Source: JAZDKP01 sp043802925 (GTDB lineage: Bacteria; Fibrobacterota; OXYB2-FULL-49-7; JAEUSG01). Taken from it: a stretch of 36,269 bases of DNA. The stretch spans positions 1 through 36,269 of the forward strand of contig JAZDKP010000092.1 in the NCBI GenBank assembly GCA_043802925.1. Reading direction: 5' to 3'. Numbering within the stretch: position 1 is the first letter of the stretch; every line of letters starts with the position of its first letter. The notes under the pieces are model-generated. The model ran no database searches, was not told the DNA's origin, and worked only from the letters and a program-made list of their open reading frames with translations. Shown here in pieces: positions 16,731 through 24,971 of this stretch. The position numbers were made by a program, and so were the translations under genes.

Positions 16731-17465
16731 TCATTCCTTCAGAAAAAACTCCCGGAGCACAGGATGGTCATTGGACGCCGCTTCTGTTGCGGGTCCGTCA
16801 AAGGCGATGACTTGTTCGCGGATGAGGAGGAGCCGGTCCGCGATGCGCTGGATGGAAAGAAGGTCGTGCGTGATGAGGACCACGGTCATCCCGAAGGTGT
16901 CCTTAAGCGAAAGCAGGAGTTCGTCGATACCTTTGGTGGTGACCGGGTCGAGGCCCGCGGAGGGTTCGTCGCAGAAGAGGATTTCCGGGTTGAGCGCCAT
17001 GGCCCGCGCCAGCGCCGCCCGCTTGACCATGCCGCCCGACAATTCGGTCGGGCGCTTGGAATAGGCGTACGAAAGCCCCACCAGCCCCAGTTTGCTGCGC
17101 ACCTCCGCTTCAATGTCGCGGGCCGGTTGCGCGGTGTGCATTTCAAGGGGAAGCGCCACATTCTCGCCCACGCTCATGGAATTCAGGAGCGCGCCCCGTT
17201 GAAAGAGCACGCCGGTGCGTTCGCGGATCCGCTCCTTTACAATGGCGTCCCTGTCGTCCATGTCCACACCCAGCACCTTGACACTTCCGGAACGGTAATG
17301 CATAAGCCCCAGCAGGTTTTTCAACAGCGTGGTCTTGCCACACCCACTTTTTCCGATGAGGGCGTGGATTTTCCCCTTTTCCAGCGTAAAGGAGATGTCC
17401 TTCAAGGCCACGGCGCGGCCATAGGCCGAGGTCAGACCAGAAACTTCGACAGCGTATTCCGTCAT
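16731..17465 (-). CDS. MlaF-type ABC transporter ATP-binding protein
   Basis: A 244-residue ABC ATPase that powers the MCE/Mla phospholipid transporter at the inner membrane. It shows Walker A GKSGCGKTT at about 38-46, a Q-loop in GVLFQRGALLNSMSVGENV (the GALLNSM block is typical of MlaF), the signature LSGGM, Walker B ILFCDEPSAGLDP and the H-loop LITHD. It is the last gene of the four-gene operon; its ATG lies six bases after the permease stop. The MlaB-type STAS partner is not present in the window. Confidence 0.93.
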   Translation of the reverse strand: MTEYAVEVSGLTSAYGRAVALKDISFTLEKGKIHALIGKSGCGKTTLLKNLLGLMHYRSGSVKVLGVDMDDRDAIVKERIRERTGVLFQRGALLNSMSVGENVALPLEMHTAQPARDIEAEVRSKLGLVGLSYAYSKRPTELSGGMVKRAALARAMALNPEILFCDEPSAGLDPVTTKGIDELLLSLKDTFGMTVVLITHDLLSIQRIADRLLLIREQVIAFDGPATEAASNDHPVLREFFLKE

Positions 17466-17471
17466 GGTTCT

Positions 17472-18284
17472 TTAATAAAAGTAAAAGAGAAGCCCCAATA
17501 CAGCGTCCGCAACCACAATGGCAAAGATGGCCGTGACCACGGATTGGGTGGTGGCCCGGCCCACGCCTTCGGCGCCGCCGGTAAAGGAAAGGCCCTGAAA
17601 GCAACCCACCACGGTGATAAGAATGCCGTAGGTGACGCTTTTTGTCAGGCCCGAAAGAACGTCGCGGACGCTGAGCGCTTTGACCAGTTCCATCCAGAAC
17701 GCGTCAAAACTGAGATCCAGATAGGTGACCGCTATCAGTGTGCCGCCGGCAATGCCCATGGCGCAGGAAAACAGCGTGAGGATGGGCATGGACAGGACCA
17801 TGGCCCATAACTTGGGCACCATGACGAATTTGACCGGGTTGAGCCCCATGGTTTTCAGTGCATCCAGTTCCTCGGTGTACTTCATGGTGGCGATTTCGGA
17901 GGCAATGGCGGACCCGCTGCGTCCGGTCACAATGATGGCCGCCATGAGCGGTCCCATTTCCGCGGTCATGCCAATGGCCAAAAGGTCGGCCACAAAGATG
18001 TTGGCGCCCACCAGGCGCAGCTGGGCCGCGGACTGCAGGGCCGTGACAAACCCCACCAGAAACGTGATGACTCCGATGATGGGGAGCGCACCGAGTCCGT
18101 AATTGAGGACGTTGCGGATGAATTCGCCTTTGCGCGCACCCTGGGGCCGGAAGAGCATGATGACGGACCACATGGAGAGTTCGGAGAGAAGGAAAACGAC
18201 CCGTCCCAGCCCTTGGAAAATGCCGGAAAACCAATCCCCCGCATTCAGGAGGAAACGGTTAGTTTTTGCCGCTGCCCTGCGCAT
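17472..18284 (-). CDS. MlaE-family ABC transporter permease
   Basis: This 270-residue integral membrane protein is the permease of the MCE/Mla lipid transporter. Family marks are FLVGFVTALQSAAQLR, a GPLMAAIIVTGRSGSAIASEI block, the conserved EELDALKTMGLNP, and five or six hydrophobic segments. I place the start at ATG 18284, which has a GAGG six bases upstream and lies inside the end of the lipoprotein gene (26-base overlap). A further upstream in-frame ATG (18338) has no such support. Close overlap with both neighbours shows one transcript. Confidence 0.92.
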   Translation of the reverse strand: MRRAAAKTNRFLLNAGDWFSGIFQGLGRVVFLLSELSMWSVIMLFRPQGARKGEFIRNVLNYGLGALPIIGVITFLVGFVTALQSAAQLRLVGANIFVADLLAIGMTAEMGPLMAAIIVTGRSGSAIASEIATMKYTEELDALKTMGLNPVKFVMVPKLWAMVLSMPILTLFSCAMGIAGGTLIAVTYLDLSFDAFWMELVKALSVRDVLSGLTKSVTYGILITVVGCFQGLSFTGGAEGVGRATTQSVVTAIFAIVVADAVLGLLFYFY

Positions 18285-18900
18285 CGACCACCTCAAGTTC
18301 CCTGTTGAAGACCCGGATGGCATCCCCCGCGAACTCATTGCAGGCGGCCTTAAGACCGTAACTCAGGGCCTTCGCAATGCCCACGTATCCAGTGTCGGAC
18401 ACAGCCTTGGACTGACGGTAAGTTCGCTCGAAGAGCGTTTTAGAGTCAGTATAACGGACGATGCTGAGGGTCAATGCCAACCGTGCCGCGAACGTGTTGC
18501 TGCGCCGGTCTTCTTCGACCGCGTTGAGGGTCCCGCTGATGACATAGTCCGGGCTGGAATCAGGAAACCGTTTTTTGAGGGCCCGGCAGGGCAGGCGGCC
18601 CTTAAGCGTGGCCCCCAGCAGGTCGGTGGCGCTGGTATTGGGTCGCACGGCCCAGACGCCCCGTTTGGAAAACTGCACGGACCAGTCGGTGTTGCGGATG
18701 ACCACGTTGGCGTTGTCGTACAGGGGATCCAATTCGATTTCCTTGACCTGCACCCGGAAAGGATAACCCGCGGCAGGCGGTTTGACGGAAGTGTCCGCAA
18801 GCACGGGTTCAAAATAAAGGATGATTTGTTCGGTCAGGTTTTTGGGCGCGCTGCAACCCGCCAGGAAAACAAGAAGCGCCGGGATGAGAAAGCGTCCCAT
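18259..18900 (-). CDS. MCE-associated auxiliary lipoprotein (PqiC / ABC_trans_aux-like)
   Basis: The 213-residue product has a signal peptide with lipobox FLAGC. An ABC-transport-auxiliary-type fold then follows: PFRVQVKEIELDPLYDNANVVIR near residues 47-69, then WSVQFSKRGVWAVRPNTSATDLL. PqiC proteins have the same strand order (a beta repeat with an aromatic-rich centre) and are lipid-anchored, probably at the outer membrane in contact with MCE rings. It sits directly after the MCE gene (the stop of one and the start of the next are adjacent). This assignment rests on pattern and context, so is less certain than for the neighbours. Confidence 0.8.
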   Translation of the reverse strand: MGRFLIPALLVFLAGCSAPKNLTEQIILYFEPVLADTSVKPPAAGYPFRVQVKEIELDPLYDNANVVIRNTDWSVQFSKRGVWAVRPNTSATDLLGATLKGRLPCRALKKRFPDSSPDYVISGTLNAVEEDRRSNTFAARLALTLSIVRYTDSKTLFERTYRQSKAVSDTGYVGIAKALSYGLKAACNEFAGDAIRVFNRELEVVDAQGSGKN

Positions 18901-19884
18901 TTATTCCTCCTGCTTGCGTATCAAGAGCGAGGGATTTTCCTTGATCTTGTTGGTAAAATCCGCCAGGTTGCGCGTGGTGGCGTCAAGCTTGTCCAGCACG
19001 CTGTTCAACCGGTCGCGGCTTTGGGTGATGGTGCGGTTGAATTCGTTGATGGTCCGGTTGCTGGCATCGAGGGTCTGGTTGAGAGCGTTCATGGTTTTGC
19101 CCAACTGCCCCTGGTCCAGGCCGTCGCGCACGTTGTCCGTGATGGTTTCGAGGTTCTTTAGGCTTTTCTGCAGCGGTTTGTTGTTCACCACACGGTTGAG
19201 GTCGTTGACCGAAGTGTCAATGCGGGAGAGGATGCCGTTGATGCGCGCCGAGATTTCGCCCAGGCCCGCGCCCTGCTGTGCGAGCCCGCCCGTAAAGACG
19301 GTGATGTTCGTCCGGTTTTCGTTCACCAGCTGGTTGAGGTTACTCGCAAGTTCGCGGGTGCTATTGATGGCCCGCGACAGGGTCTGCAGGTTGTCGGCGT
19401 TGGTGAAATTGATGATGTTGTTGAGCGCGACCTCGATTTTGGTCGCAATATCCTCGGCCCGGCCGGTGACCATGTCAAACTTGCTCAGGCCCGCCTTGAT
19501 TCGGCTGCCCGGGGTCAGGCAAGGGGCGTTGTTGCTGCCCTTGAGGATATCGATGAATTTCATTCCTGTGATGCCAAAGACCTCGACCACGGCCTCGGCG
19601 TCCGCTTTGATGGGAATGCCCTTGCGGACTGAAATGGTGACCAGGATGCGGCCCACGTCGTCCTTCGCAAACTGCAAGTCATCGACCTGCCCGATGGACA
19701 CACCGCTCATTTTGACCGCATTCCCGATGTTCAGACCCGAAATGGACTCCGTATATTCAATGGTATACACATCGTTCTTCTCAAGAAGAGAACGGCCGAT
19801 GGTAAAGAAAAAAAACGCAACCAGGAGCAAAAGCCCGATAACCAGGAAAAAACCGAGACGGATGCGTTCGGTGCGGGTAATCAT
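18901..19884 (-). CDS. MCE (MlaD-like) lipid transport protein
   Basis: A 327-residue inner-membrane-anchored MCE protein. One TM helix lies at about 10-30 (LGFFLVIGLLLLVAFFFF). The MCE domain is at about 38-120: YTIEYTESISGLNIGNAVKMSGVSIGQV contains the conserved G-L-x-x-G-x-x-V-x-x-x-G pattern, and TGMKFIDI ends it. A long C-terminal coiled-coil-like region rich in Asn, Leu and Thr (about 130-320) would form the tunnel or needle seen in longer MCE proteins. It is the first gene of the operon MCE-lipoprotein-permease-ATPase, the reverse of the common mlaFED order. The upstream 91 bases contain TATATT-like AT-rich sequence but no clear -35. Confidence 0.92.
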   Translation of the reverse strand: MITRTERIRLGFFLVIGLLLLVAFFFFTIGRSLLEKNDVYTIEYTESISGLNIGNAVKMSGVSIGQVDDLQFAKDDVGRILVTISVRKGIPIKADAEAVVEVFGITGMKFIDILKGSNNAPCLTPGSRIKAGLSKFDMVTGRAEDIATKIEVALNNIINFTNADNLQTLSRAINSTRELASNLNQLVNENRTNITVFTGGLAQQGAGLGEISARINGILSRIDTSVNDLNRVVNNKPLQKSLKNLETITDNVRDGLDQGQLGKTMNALNQTLDASNRTINEFNRTITQSRDRLNSVLDKLDATTRNLADFTNKIKENPSLLIRKQEE

Positions 19885-19975
19885 TTGTGATTCAAAATAA
19901 TATATTCACGGCATGGACAAAAGGGATCGTACACATTCGGCGGGTTCAATGTTGGAGCGGCCCGTAGTCATAACT

Positions 19976-22900
19976 TTACTTCACGCATAATATCCGCCGG
20001 CTTAAACGCTGCGTTCCCAGTTCCGCCTTGACGACATAAAGGCCGGAAGCCACCGCACGGTCCAGGTGGTCCCGGCCGTTCCAGGTTAGCCGGATGATGC
20101 GGAGGTCCTTTCCGGCAATGGGCGGCCGTTCTGCGGTGTTGAGCCTCTGCACGAGTTTGCCGTTGATGTCGTAAATGCATACGCGGAGAGCGCCCATCGG
20201 TATGGAACGGTCACTGGCGATCGTGATTTGGGTCTGAGGATTAAAGGGGTTCGGGAATACGCGCAAGGAAACAGGGGGCCTTTGCGGTATAACGCGATGG
20301 ACGGCCGTGCTTCCGCCGGTGTCGGCGCCCAGGATATGCCCGGCATAGCGGACGAAAATACCCCGCCAGTCATTGGCGAAATAGTCCTGCAGGATGGATT
20401 TTCCGACCCCCTCGGGATCGCCGCACCGGTAAAGGGCGGTGGCCGCGTGTAGTTCGACGATGGATTTCAGCATGCTGGTCCGGGTGCCGGGTGCCGGGTC
20501 CAGGATGTCCTTGACGTTTCCACTCATCGCGGTCCGGTCGAGGAAACGTTTCAGGTAGGGTGCGGCCGCGGGATCGCCGATGCGTCCAAGGGCCGTGAGC
20601 AGTGCCCGCACATGGGTGAAATGGGTGTTCCACACATCGTCGTAGGTGAGGGTATCCAGCTTTGCACCCAGAACGGGAACCGCGCACGGGTGCCTGGCCA
20701 GGCCCATCGCCCAGAGGATGCCGTCGATTGCCGGGGTGTTCCGAAGCGTGTAGGAATAGCTGACGCCGGCCCCCAGGCTTTGCGTGTCGATCCAGGCGGC
20801 CAGGAAAGCGGCCCCCAGCGTGTCTTCCATCAGACAGAGCGCCTTGGCCTTGTCCTGGGTGGGCGCCGCCAGGAAGGAGGCCCGGAGAAAAGGAAGCGCA
20901 CGCAAAGGCGTCCGCATCAGTGTGGCCAGGCTGTCTCCGGCCGGATTGGCCGCGGCCGTCTGAAGCTCCACGTCTGCGGGTTCGGCCAGGTCCACGCAGC
21001 GGGTGGCCCGGTCCGTGGCGGTCATATTGCCGATGGACACCAGGTGATCCTGCACCGCGCCGATGTCCACGTTCCGCAGGGCCACGCCGTCCTGGATGCA
21101 CTTGGCCGCGATATAACCCGCGGCGTAGCCTTCGTTTTGCAGGTCGGGCTGCATGCGCGCCAGCGGCAGTGCGTCATGGGTGACGGACTTGCATCGCCCG
21201 GTGACCAGGAGGTTGTCCAGTCCCCTGGGTAAGAGCGCGCGATACGGGATATAATTCGTCTGTTCCGGAAAGAGTCCGGCCATGCAGGTGGCGGAGCTGG
21301 CATAGCCATGCATGTCAAAATCTGAAGATGCGACAGCAATGAGATCGCGGTAGGTCCGCCGGATGCGTTGATCCAGTGCCGTCACCACGTAATCGCCCAC
21401 AATGAGCCGGGTTTCGCGGATGCCGACCAGCCCGTAAAAATCAAAGGAACCGGCCTCCTGGCCGTATTTTCGTGACAGGTAGGCGAAATAGGTCATGCCC
21501 GGTATGTCGGAAGGATCCGTGAAGATGGAGTTGAACTCGTTGGCATAATTTGTCGGGGCCGCGGCGTCGCCCATGAAGCTGGCTTCCTGGATTGCCAGAT
21601 CGCCATCGTTAAGATACAGGACGTCCGCTCCGGCCCAATAGGAAATATCGCCGTCGCCGGTGGCGTCAATGATAACCTTGCCCAGAACCGCGCCACGGCC
21701 CATGGGTGTGGCCACGACCACGCCGCGGACCTGGCTGTTGCTTTTAACCACGCCACAGGCCAGGGTGTTGAACCACACGTCTCCCCCGCGTGAGGCGAAT
21801 TCGCTGAAAAGCCATTCGGATTTTTCAACCGACTGCCATTCGATTTTGTTGTTGAATTCCATGGCAAAGCCGTGGCGGTAGCCCATCCAGAACCGCCCGA
21901 TGCCGTTGGTGCCCGTGCCGCCCAGGATGCCCAGCGCTTCGATAAGCAGGACCCGGGCGCCCTTGCGCGCCGCGGCAATGGCCGCCGGGGCCCCCGCCGT
22001 GCCGCCGCCCACCACGACCACATCATATTCGCCCCACACCGGGACATCATTGGCCGATGAATTGACTGTAGGATAACTATGATAAGGGCGCGACCCCTGA
22101 AGCGCCTCTGACACATCCAGGCCCGCCTGATAAGCGGTGCCCTGGGAAGCCTTTACGGTCACCGGACCCGGCGAGGGAACCAGGCCCGCGTCACTATGGG
22201 CCTGCGCACCGACCCGCGCCCCCAGCCGGATGAGTTCCAGGGGCCGGATCAGCTTTTCCGCATTGGCGCGCGCAACCCCGCTGGCCGCGCTGACAACATA
22301 AAGCCGCGCCACGCCCTCGGGCCGGCAGCACTGTAGATCCAGGTTTTGCGCCCCGATCCACGGGTCCGAACTGTCCACAACCGGACTGACAATCCGTTGC
22401 GGTCCAAGCAGATGCATGGCATGGCTCACCCAGGCGGCCGCAGGGCGCGGGTAAGCGCTCCGTAACTGCTGTTCGGCCGCGCAACGCTCCGGCCAGCTTC
22501 CGCTTTCAAAATGAACGGAGAGTGGATATTCCCGCAATTGCCCGGTCGTTGAATAATTCACGATAGCGGTCCCTTCCGCGTCGCTCACGGGCATCATTTT
22601 TGTACAGGACACATTCTGGTTTCCCGACGGCCACACGGTCATCGGGGCGTTGGCGAGCTGCGCCACGCCGGCCATGGGAGTGGCGTCAATCACAACGTTG
22701 GCCCGGACGGCCTGGCGGCCCGCTTTATTGGCAATGACCACGCCGGCCAGGTTGCCGGACCCGTCCTCCAGCACACCCACGGCCGTGGTCCAATACAAAA
22801 ATCGCACCCCGTTTTGGACCAGTTTTTCCTCAATCCGTTTTTTATATCGGCCGGGCGAAATGAATACATACCCGCTTGGATTGGTCCGGACATCGAATAA

Positions 22901-23833
22901 GTCCTGTTCAAACCCGGGGGCAGGCATTTCGTCCGGCCCGAGCCAGTATCGGGACGGGTCCGAGAGTTCCGTGCAGAAACTGGGACCGGACGTTACGATG
23001 AGCACATCGGCTCCCAATTCCGCAGCCTTGATTGCGGCCGCCAGGCCGGCCAGGTTGCCCCCTGCCACCACGATGTCCACGGAATAAGCCAGCGGCAGAG
23101 GACGCGCCGATTCGCGAATCACCGGAATAATGGGATCACGGTAAGTGGCAATGACAATAACGTCATTGTCGGGCATGAGAAAGGTTGTCATGCTTGCCGA
23201 GGCCATGCCGAAAGTGCCGCCGTTGCCCGAAACCCAGTGGTCAAAAACCTTGCCCAAAGGCGGCAAATCAGCGGTGATGGCAACTTCTTCCCCAAAAAAG
23301 TAATCGCCATCGCCGGTTCCATCCGCGACTGTCAAGGTACGACGCGGGGAAGCCACATTGTAAACCACTGTCACCGGGACGTTGGAGGCGCGGTTGGCGT
23401 TCTCCGTCCAGCGCAGGGAAACGGTATAGTCGCCGGATTGCGGTAGAAAAGGGGCGTAACGGACAGATTTTGTCCCTTGGCCCGCATTGGCATCGTGCAG
23501 GTAGTTTACGCCATAATAACCCGGGGTGGAGGTGGAGACGGCCCAGGCGCCTGTGGTCTGGACACCCCTGGCATCACTGTTGTCCAGGATGATATCCACC
23601 GAGTCCCGGGTCCATCGGACCGCATCGGCGATGACATAGCCGTTGGTCCCGGTATTGGTGATCCTCACATAACCGGCGTTGCCGGCCTGAAAGCTAAACG
23701 TGCCCAGGGCGTTCCAGGCCCCGCCGTTGGATTGTTGATTCACCGTTGTGTTCAGGGTATCCGCGACAGTGGGCGGAACAAAGAAACCGATGAAAAACAG
23801 AGCGGACAAAATGCGTGCCATTTTGACGGACAT
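19976..23833 (-). CDS. Secreted protein with two FAD-dependent oxidoreductase domains and a sorting domain
   Basis: The 1285-residue protein starts at ATG 23833, with GGAG five bases upstream, and a signal peptide at 1-24. The order of domains is: golvesin-like halves at about 29-75 and 80-158 (in permuted order), a divergent InlB-type repeat at about 165-232, a first FAD domain beginning SVDIVVAGGNLAG at 251, a second beginning EYDVVVVGGGTAG at about 602, an alpha-helical region with HEAT-like character, and a C-terminal PNPFNP sorting domain from 1194. The second FAD domain has LGGTGTNGIGRFW and a late PYRALLPRGLDNLLVTGRCKS, typical of the FAD_oxidored family. It follows the ROK regulator by 35 bases. 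Oxidation of a sugar or polymer outside the cell is a guess; the substrate is unknown. Confidence 0.88.
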   Translation of the reverse strand: MSVKMARILSALFFIGFFVPPTVADTLNTTVNQQSNGGAWNALGTFSFQAGNAGYVRITNTGTNGYVIADAVRWTRDSVDIILDNSDARGVQTTGAWAVSTSTPGYYGVNYLHDANAGQGTKSVRYAPFLPQSGDYTVSLRWTENANRASNVPVTVVYNVASPRRTLTVADGTGDGDYFFGEEVAITADLPPLGKVFDHWVSGNGGTFGMASASMTTFLMPDNDVIVIATYRDPIIPVIRESARPLPLAYSVDIVVAGGNLAGLAAAIKAAELGADVLIVTSGPSFCTELSDPSRYWLGPDEMPAPGFEQDLFDVRTNPSGYVFISPGRYKKRIEEKLVQNGVRFLYWTTAVGVLEDGSGNLAGVVIANKAGRQAVRANVVIDATPMAGVAQLANAPMTVWPSGNQNVSCTKMMPVSDAEGTAIVNYSTTGQLREYPLSVHFESGSWPERCAAEQQLRSAYPRPAAAWVSHAMHLLGPQRIVSPVVDSSDPWIGAQNLDLQCCRPEGVARLYVVSAASGVARANAEKLIRPLELIRLGARVGAQAHSDAGLVPSPGPVTVKASQGTAYQAGLDVSEALQGSRPYHSYPTVNSSANDVPVWGEYDVVVVGGGTAGAPAAIAAARKGARVLLIEALGILGGTGTNGIGRFWMGYRHGFAMEFNNKIEWQSVEKSEWLFSEFASRGGDVWFNTLACGVVKSNSQVRGVVVATPMGRGAVLGKVIIDATGDGDISYWAGADVLYLNDGDLAIQEASFMGDAAAPTNYANEFNSIFTDPSDIPGMTYFAYLSRKYGQEAGSFDFYGLVGIRETRLIVGDYVVTALDQRIRRTYRDLIAVASSDFDMHGYASSATCMAGLFPEQTNYIPYRALLPRGLDNLLVTGRCKSVTHDALPLARMQPDLQNEGYAAGYIAAKCIQDGVALRNVDIGAVQDHLVSIGNMTATDRATRCVDLAEPADVELQTAAANPAGDSLATLMRTPLRALPFLRASFLAAPTQDKAKALCLMEDTLGAAFLAAWIDTQSLGAGVSYSYTLRNTPAIDGILWAMGLARHPCAVPVLGAKLDTLTYDDVWNTHFTHVRALLTALGRIGDPAAAPYLKRFLDRTAMSGNVKDILDPAPGTRTSMLKSIVELHAATALYRCGDPEGVGKSILQDYFANDWRGIFVRYAGHILGADTGGSTAVHRVIPQRPPVSLRVFPNPFNPQTQITIASDRSIPMGALRVCIYDINGKLVQRLNTAERPPIAGKDLRIIRLTWNGRDHLDRAVASGLYVVKAELGTQRLSRRILCVK

Positions 23834-23868
23834 AAGCACTCCTTGTGTGACCACCGCTGAATCGGCGA

Positions 23869-24897
23869 TTATATTTTTGCCTGGATAAATGCCTGGACCA
23901 CACTGTGATAGGCGCCGGCCAGAATATCGGCCCCCTCGGGCAGGACCGGCCGAATCCCCAGCCCGCCCCTATTCGGGAACGACACCCCCTCCGGTCCGGG
24001 CCCGAGATTGACAAGAAGGTCCAGCGGATGGTATTTCCGGACAAGCCGGGAAAGAAGCCTGTCGTTCAACATTTCCCACCGTTGGGCAGGGGAATCCAGT
24101 GTCTCCAGGCAACCGGTGCCGGAGCAAATGCAGGGGAGCCCTTGCGGATCCAGGGAGGCATGGGAAAGCTCACCGGCCGTCCCGATGTGGCCCTGGGTGA
24201 TGACATTGCACTGGACCACGCCGATGGCCATGGGACCGGTCAGATCCAGATAAATAAAATCCGTCAAACGTTGCTGGTATCGGTAAAAATTGATGATGGC
24301 ATGGCTTTGACTGAGCACCATTATTTGGAAGGGCAATGCCCGCTGGAGGAGGTTCTTTAAAGACAAAGGGACCCACTCCTTTAACCCACGGATTTGAAGG
24401 ACGTGGAAATGCGGGTTGATAACAGGGCCATCAAATACAACCACCCCCGCCATTTCATTTGTTTGAAGGTCGGTCTCTTTGCTGAGCGTGTTCAAGGATT
24501 GTGAGAGCGAATGCAAATAGTCCGGTTGATTTTCCGGTATTGGCCATGCGTATTCAAAAAACCGAAGGGTCGTTCCCTGCAGATTGTTCAAATGGGCGAC
24601 GATTCCATCCGGTTTGACTAAAATGCATATAAAAAGGGTCTGATGAGGGGAAACGGCCAGGCTTTCTGTCTTTCTTCCCACTGTATTTCCAGACCTTTCC
24701 GTGACATTTATCCAATGGTCGCGGATCAATTCATTGATATAAATATTTATCAGGGATGGACTTAATGAGAGCTTGGCTGACAATTTCTGCCTTGTAGTAC
24801 CAGGATTCAGCCTAATCGCTCCTAAGATATTATGTTTATTAATCTTAGAAGCAAATGTTTTCACCGATTTTGAATCAACGTCGTCTAAATCAAACAT
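23869..24897 (-). CDS. ROK-family (NagC/XylR-like) transcriptional regulator
   Basis: This 342-residue cytoplasmic regulator has an N-terminal winged HTH (NILGAIRLNPGTTRQKLSA then SLSPSLINIYINELI) and a ROK domain with the zinc-binding signature GELSHASLDPQGLPC-x-C-x4-C, at about residue 240-262 (H-x9-C-x-C-x4-C). The kinase-type catalytic motifs are weak, as expected for a repressor. I chose ATG 24897; a GTG at 24915 in the same frame is the alternative. It has its own consensus promoter and a possible operator just after the transcription start, and is followed by the FAD gene. It probably represses itself and that gene and releases on binding a sugar. Confidence 0.9.
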   Translation of the reverse strand: MFDLDDVDSKSVKTFASKINKHNILGAIRLNPGTTRQKLSAKLSLSPSLINIYINELIRDHWINVTERSGNTVGRKTESLAVSPHQTLFICILVKPDGIVAHLNNLQGTTLRFFEYAWPIPENQPDYLHSLSQSLNTLSKETDLQTNEMAGVVVFDGPVINPHFHVLQIRGLKEWVPLSLKNLLQRALPFQIMVLSQSHAIINFYRYQQRLTDFIYLDLTGPMAIGVVQCNVITQGHIGTAGELSHASLDPQGLPCICSGTGCLETLDSPAQRWEMLNDRLLSRLVRKYHPLDLLVNLGPGPEGVSFPNRGGLGIRPVLPEGADILAGAYHSVVQAFIQAKI

Positions 24898-24918
24898 ATT
24901 TTTCCATATTAACACAAT

Positions 24919-24934
24919 CGATTAGAATAAATCG
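24919..24934. promoter_or_regulatory. Possible ROK operator downstream of the transcription start
   Basis: CGATT and AATCG form a palindrome with a six-base spacer. It lies about 2-18 bases after the expected transcription start of the ROK gene and before its ATG, a good place for repression by the ROK protein itself. Confidence 0.4.
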
Positions 24935-24942
24935 TTATTATA

Positions 24943-24971
24943 ATTATACTCTAAAAAACTGTGTTTGTCAA
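24943..24971 (-). promoter_or_regulatory. Consensus sigma-70 promoter of the ROK-FAD operon
   Basis: On the minus strand TTGACA (24966-24971) and TATAAT (24943-24948) stand 17 bases apart, a perfect match to the vegetative consensus. The -35 overlaps the TGA stop of the upstream AraC gene (24968-24970), so the ROK-FAD unit can be transcribed apart from the AraC gene. Confidence 0.8.

Noticed and set aside
18103..19900. Plus-strand open frames over the Mla lipoprotein and MCE genes
   Set aside because: Both are antisense to coherent MCE operon genes and have no domain signal.
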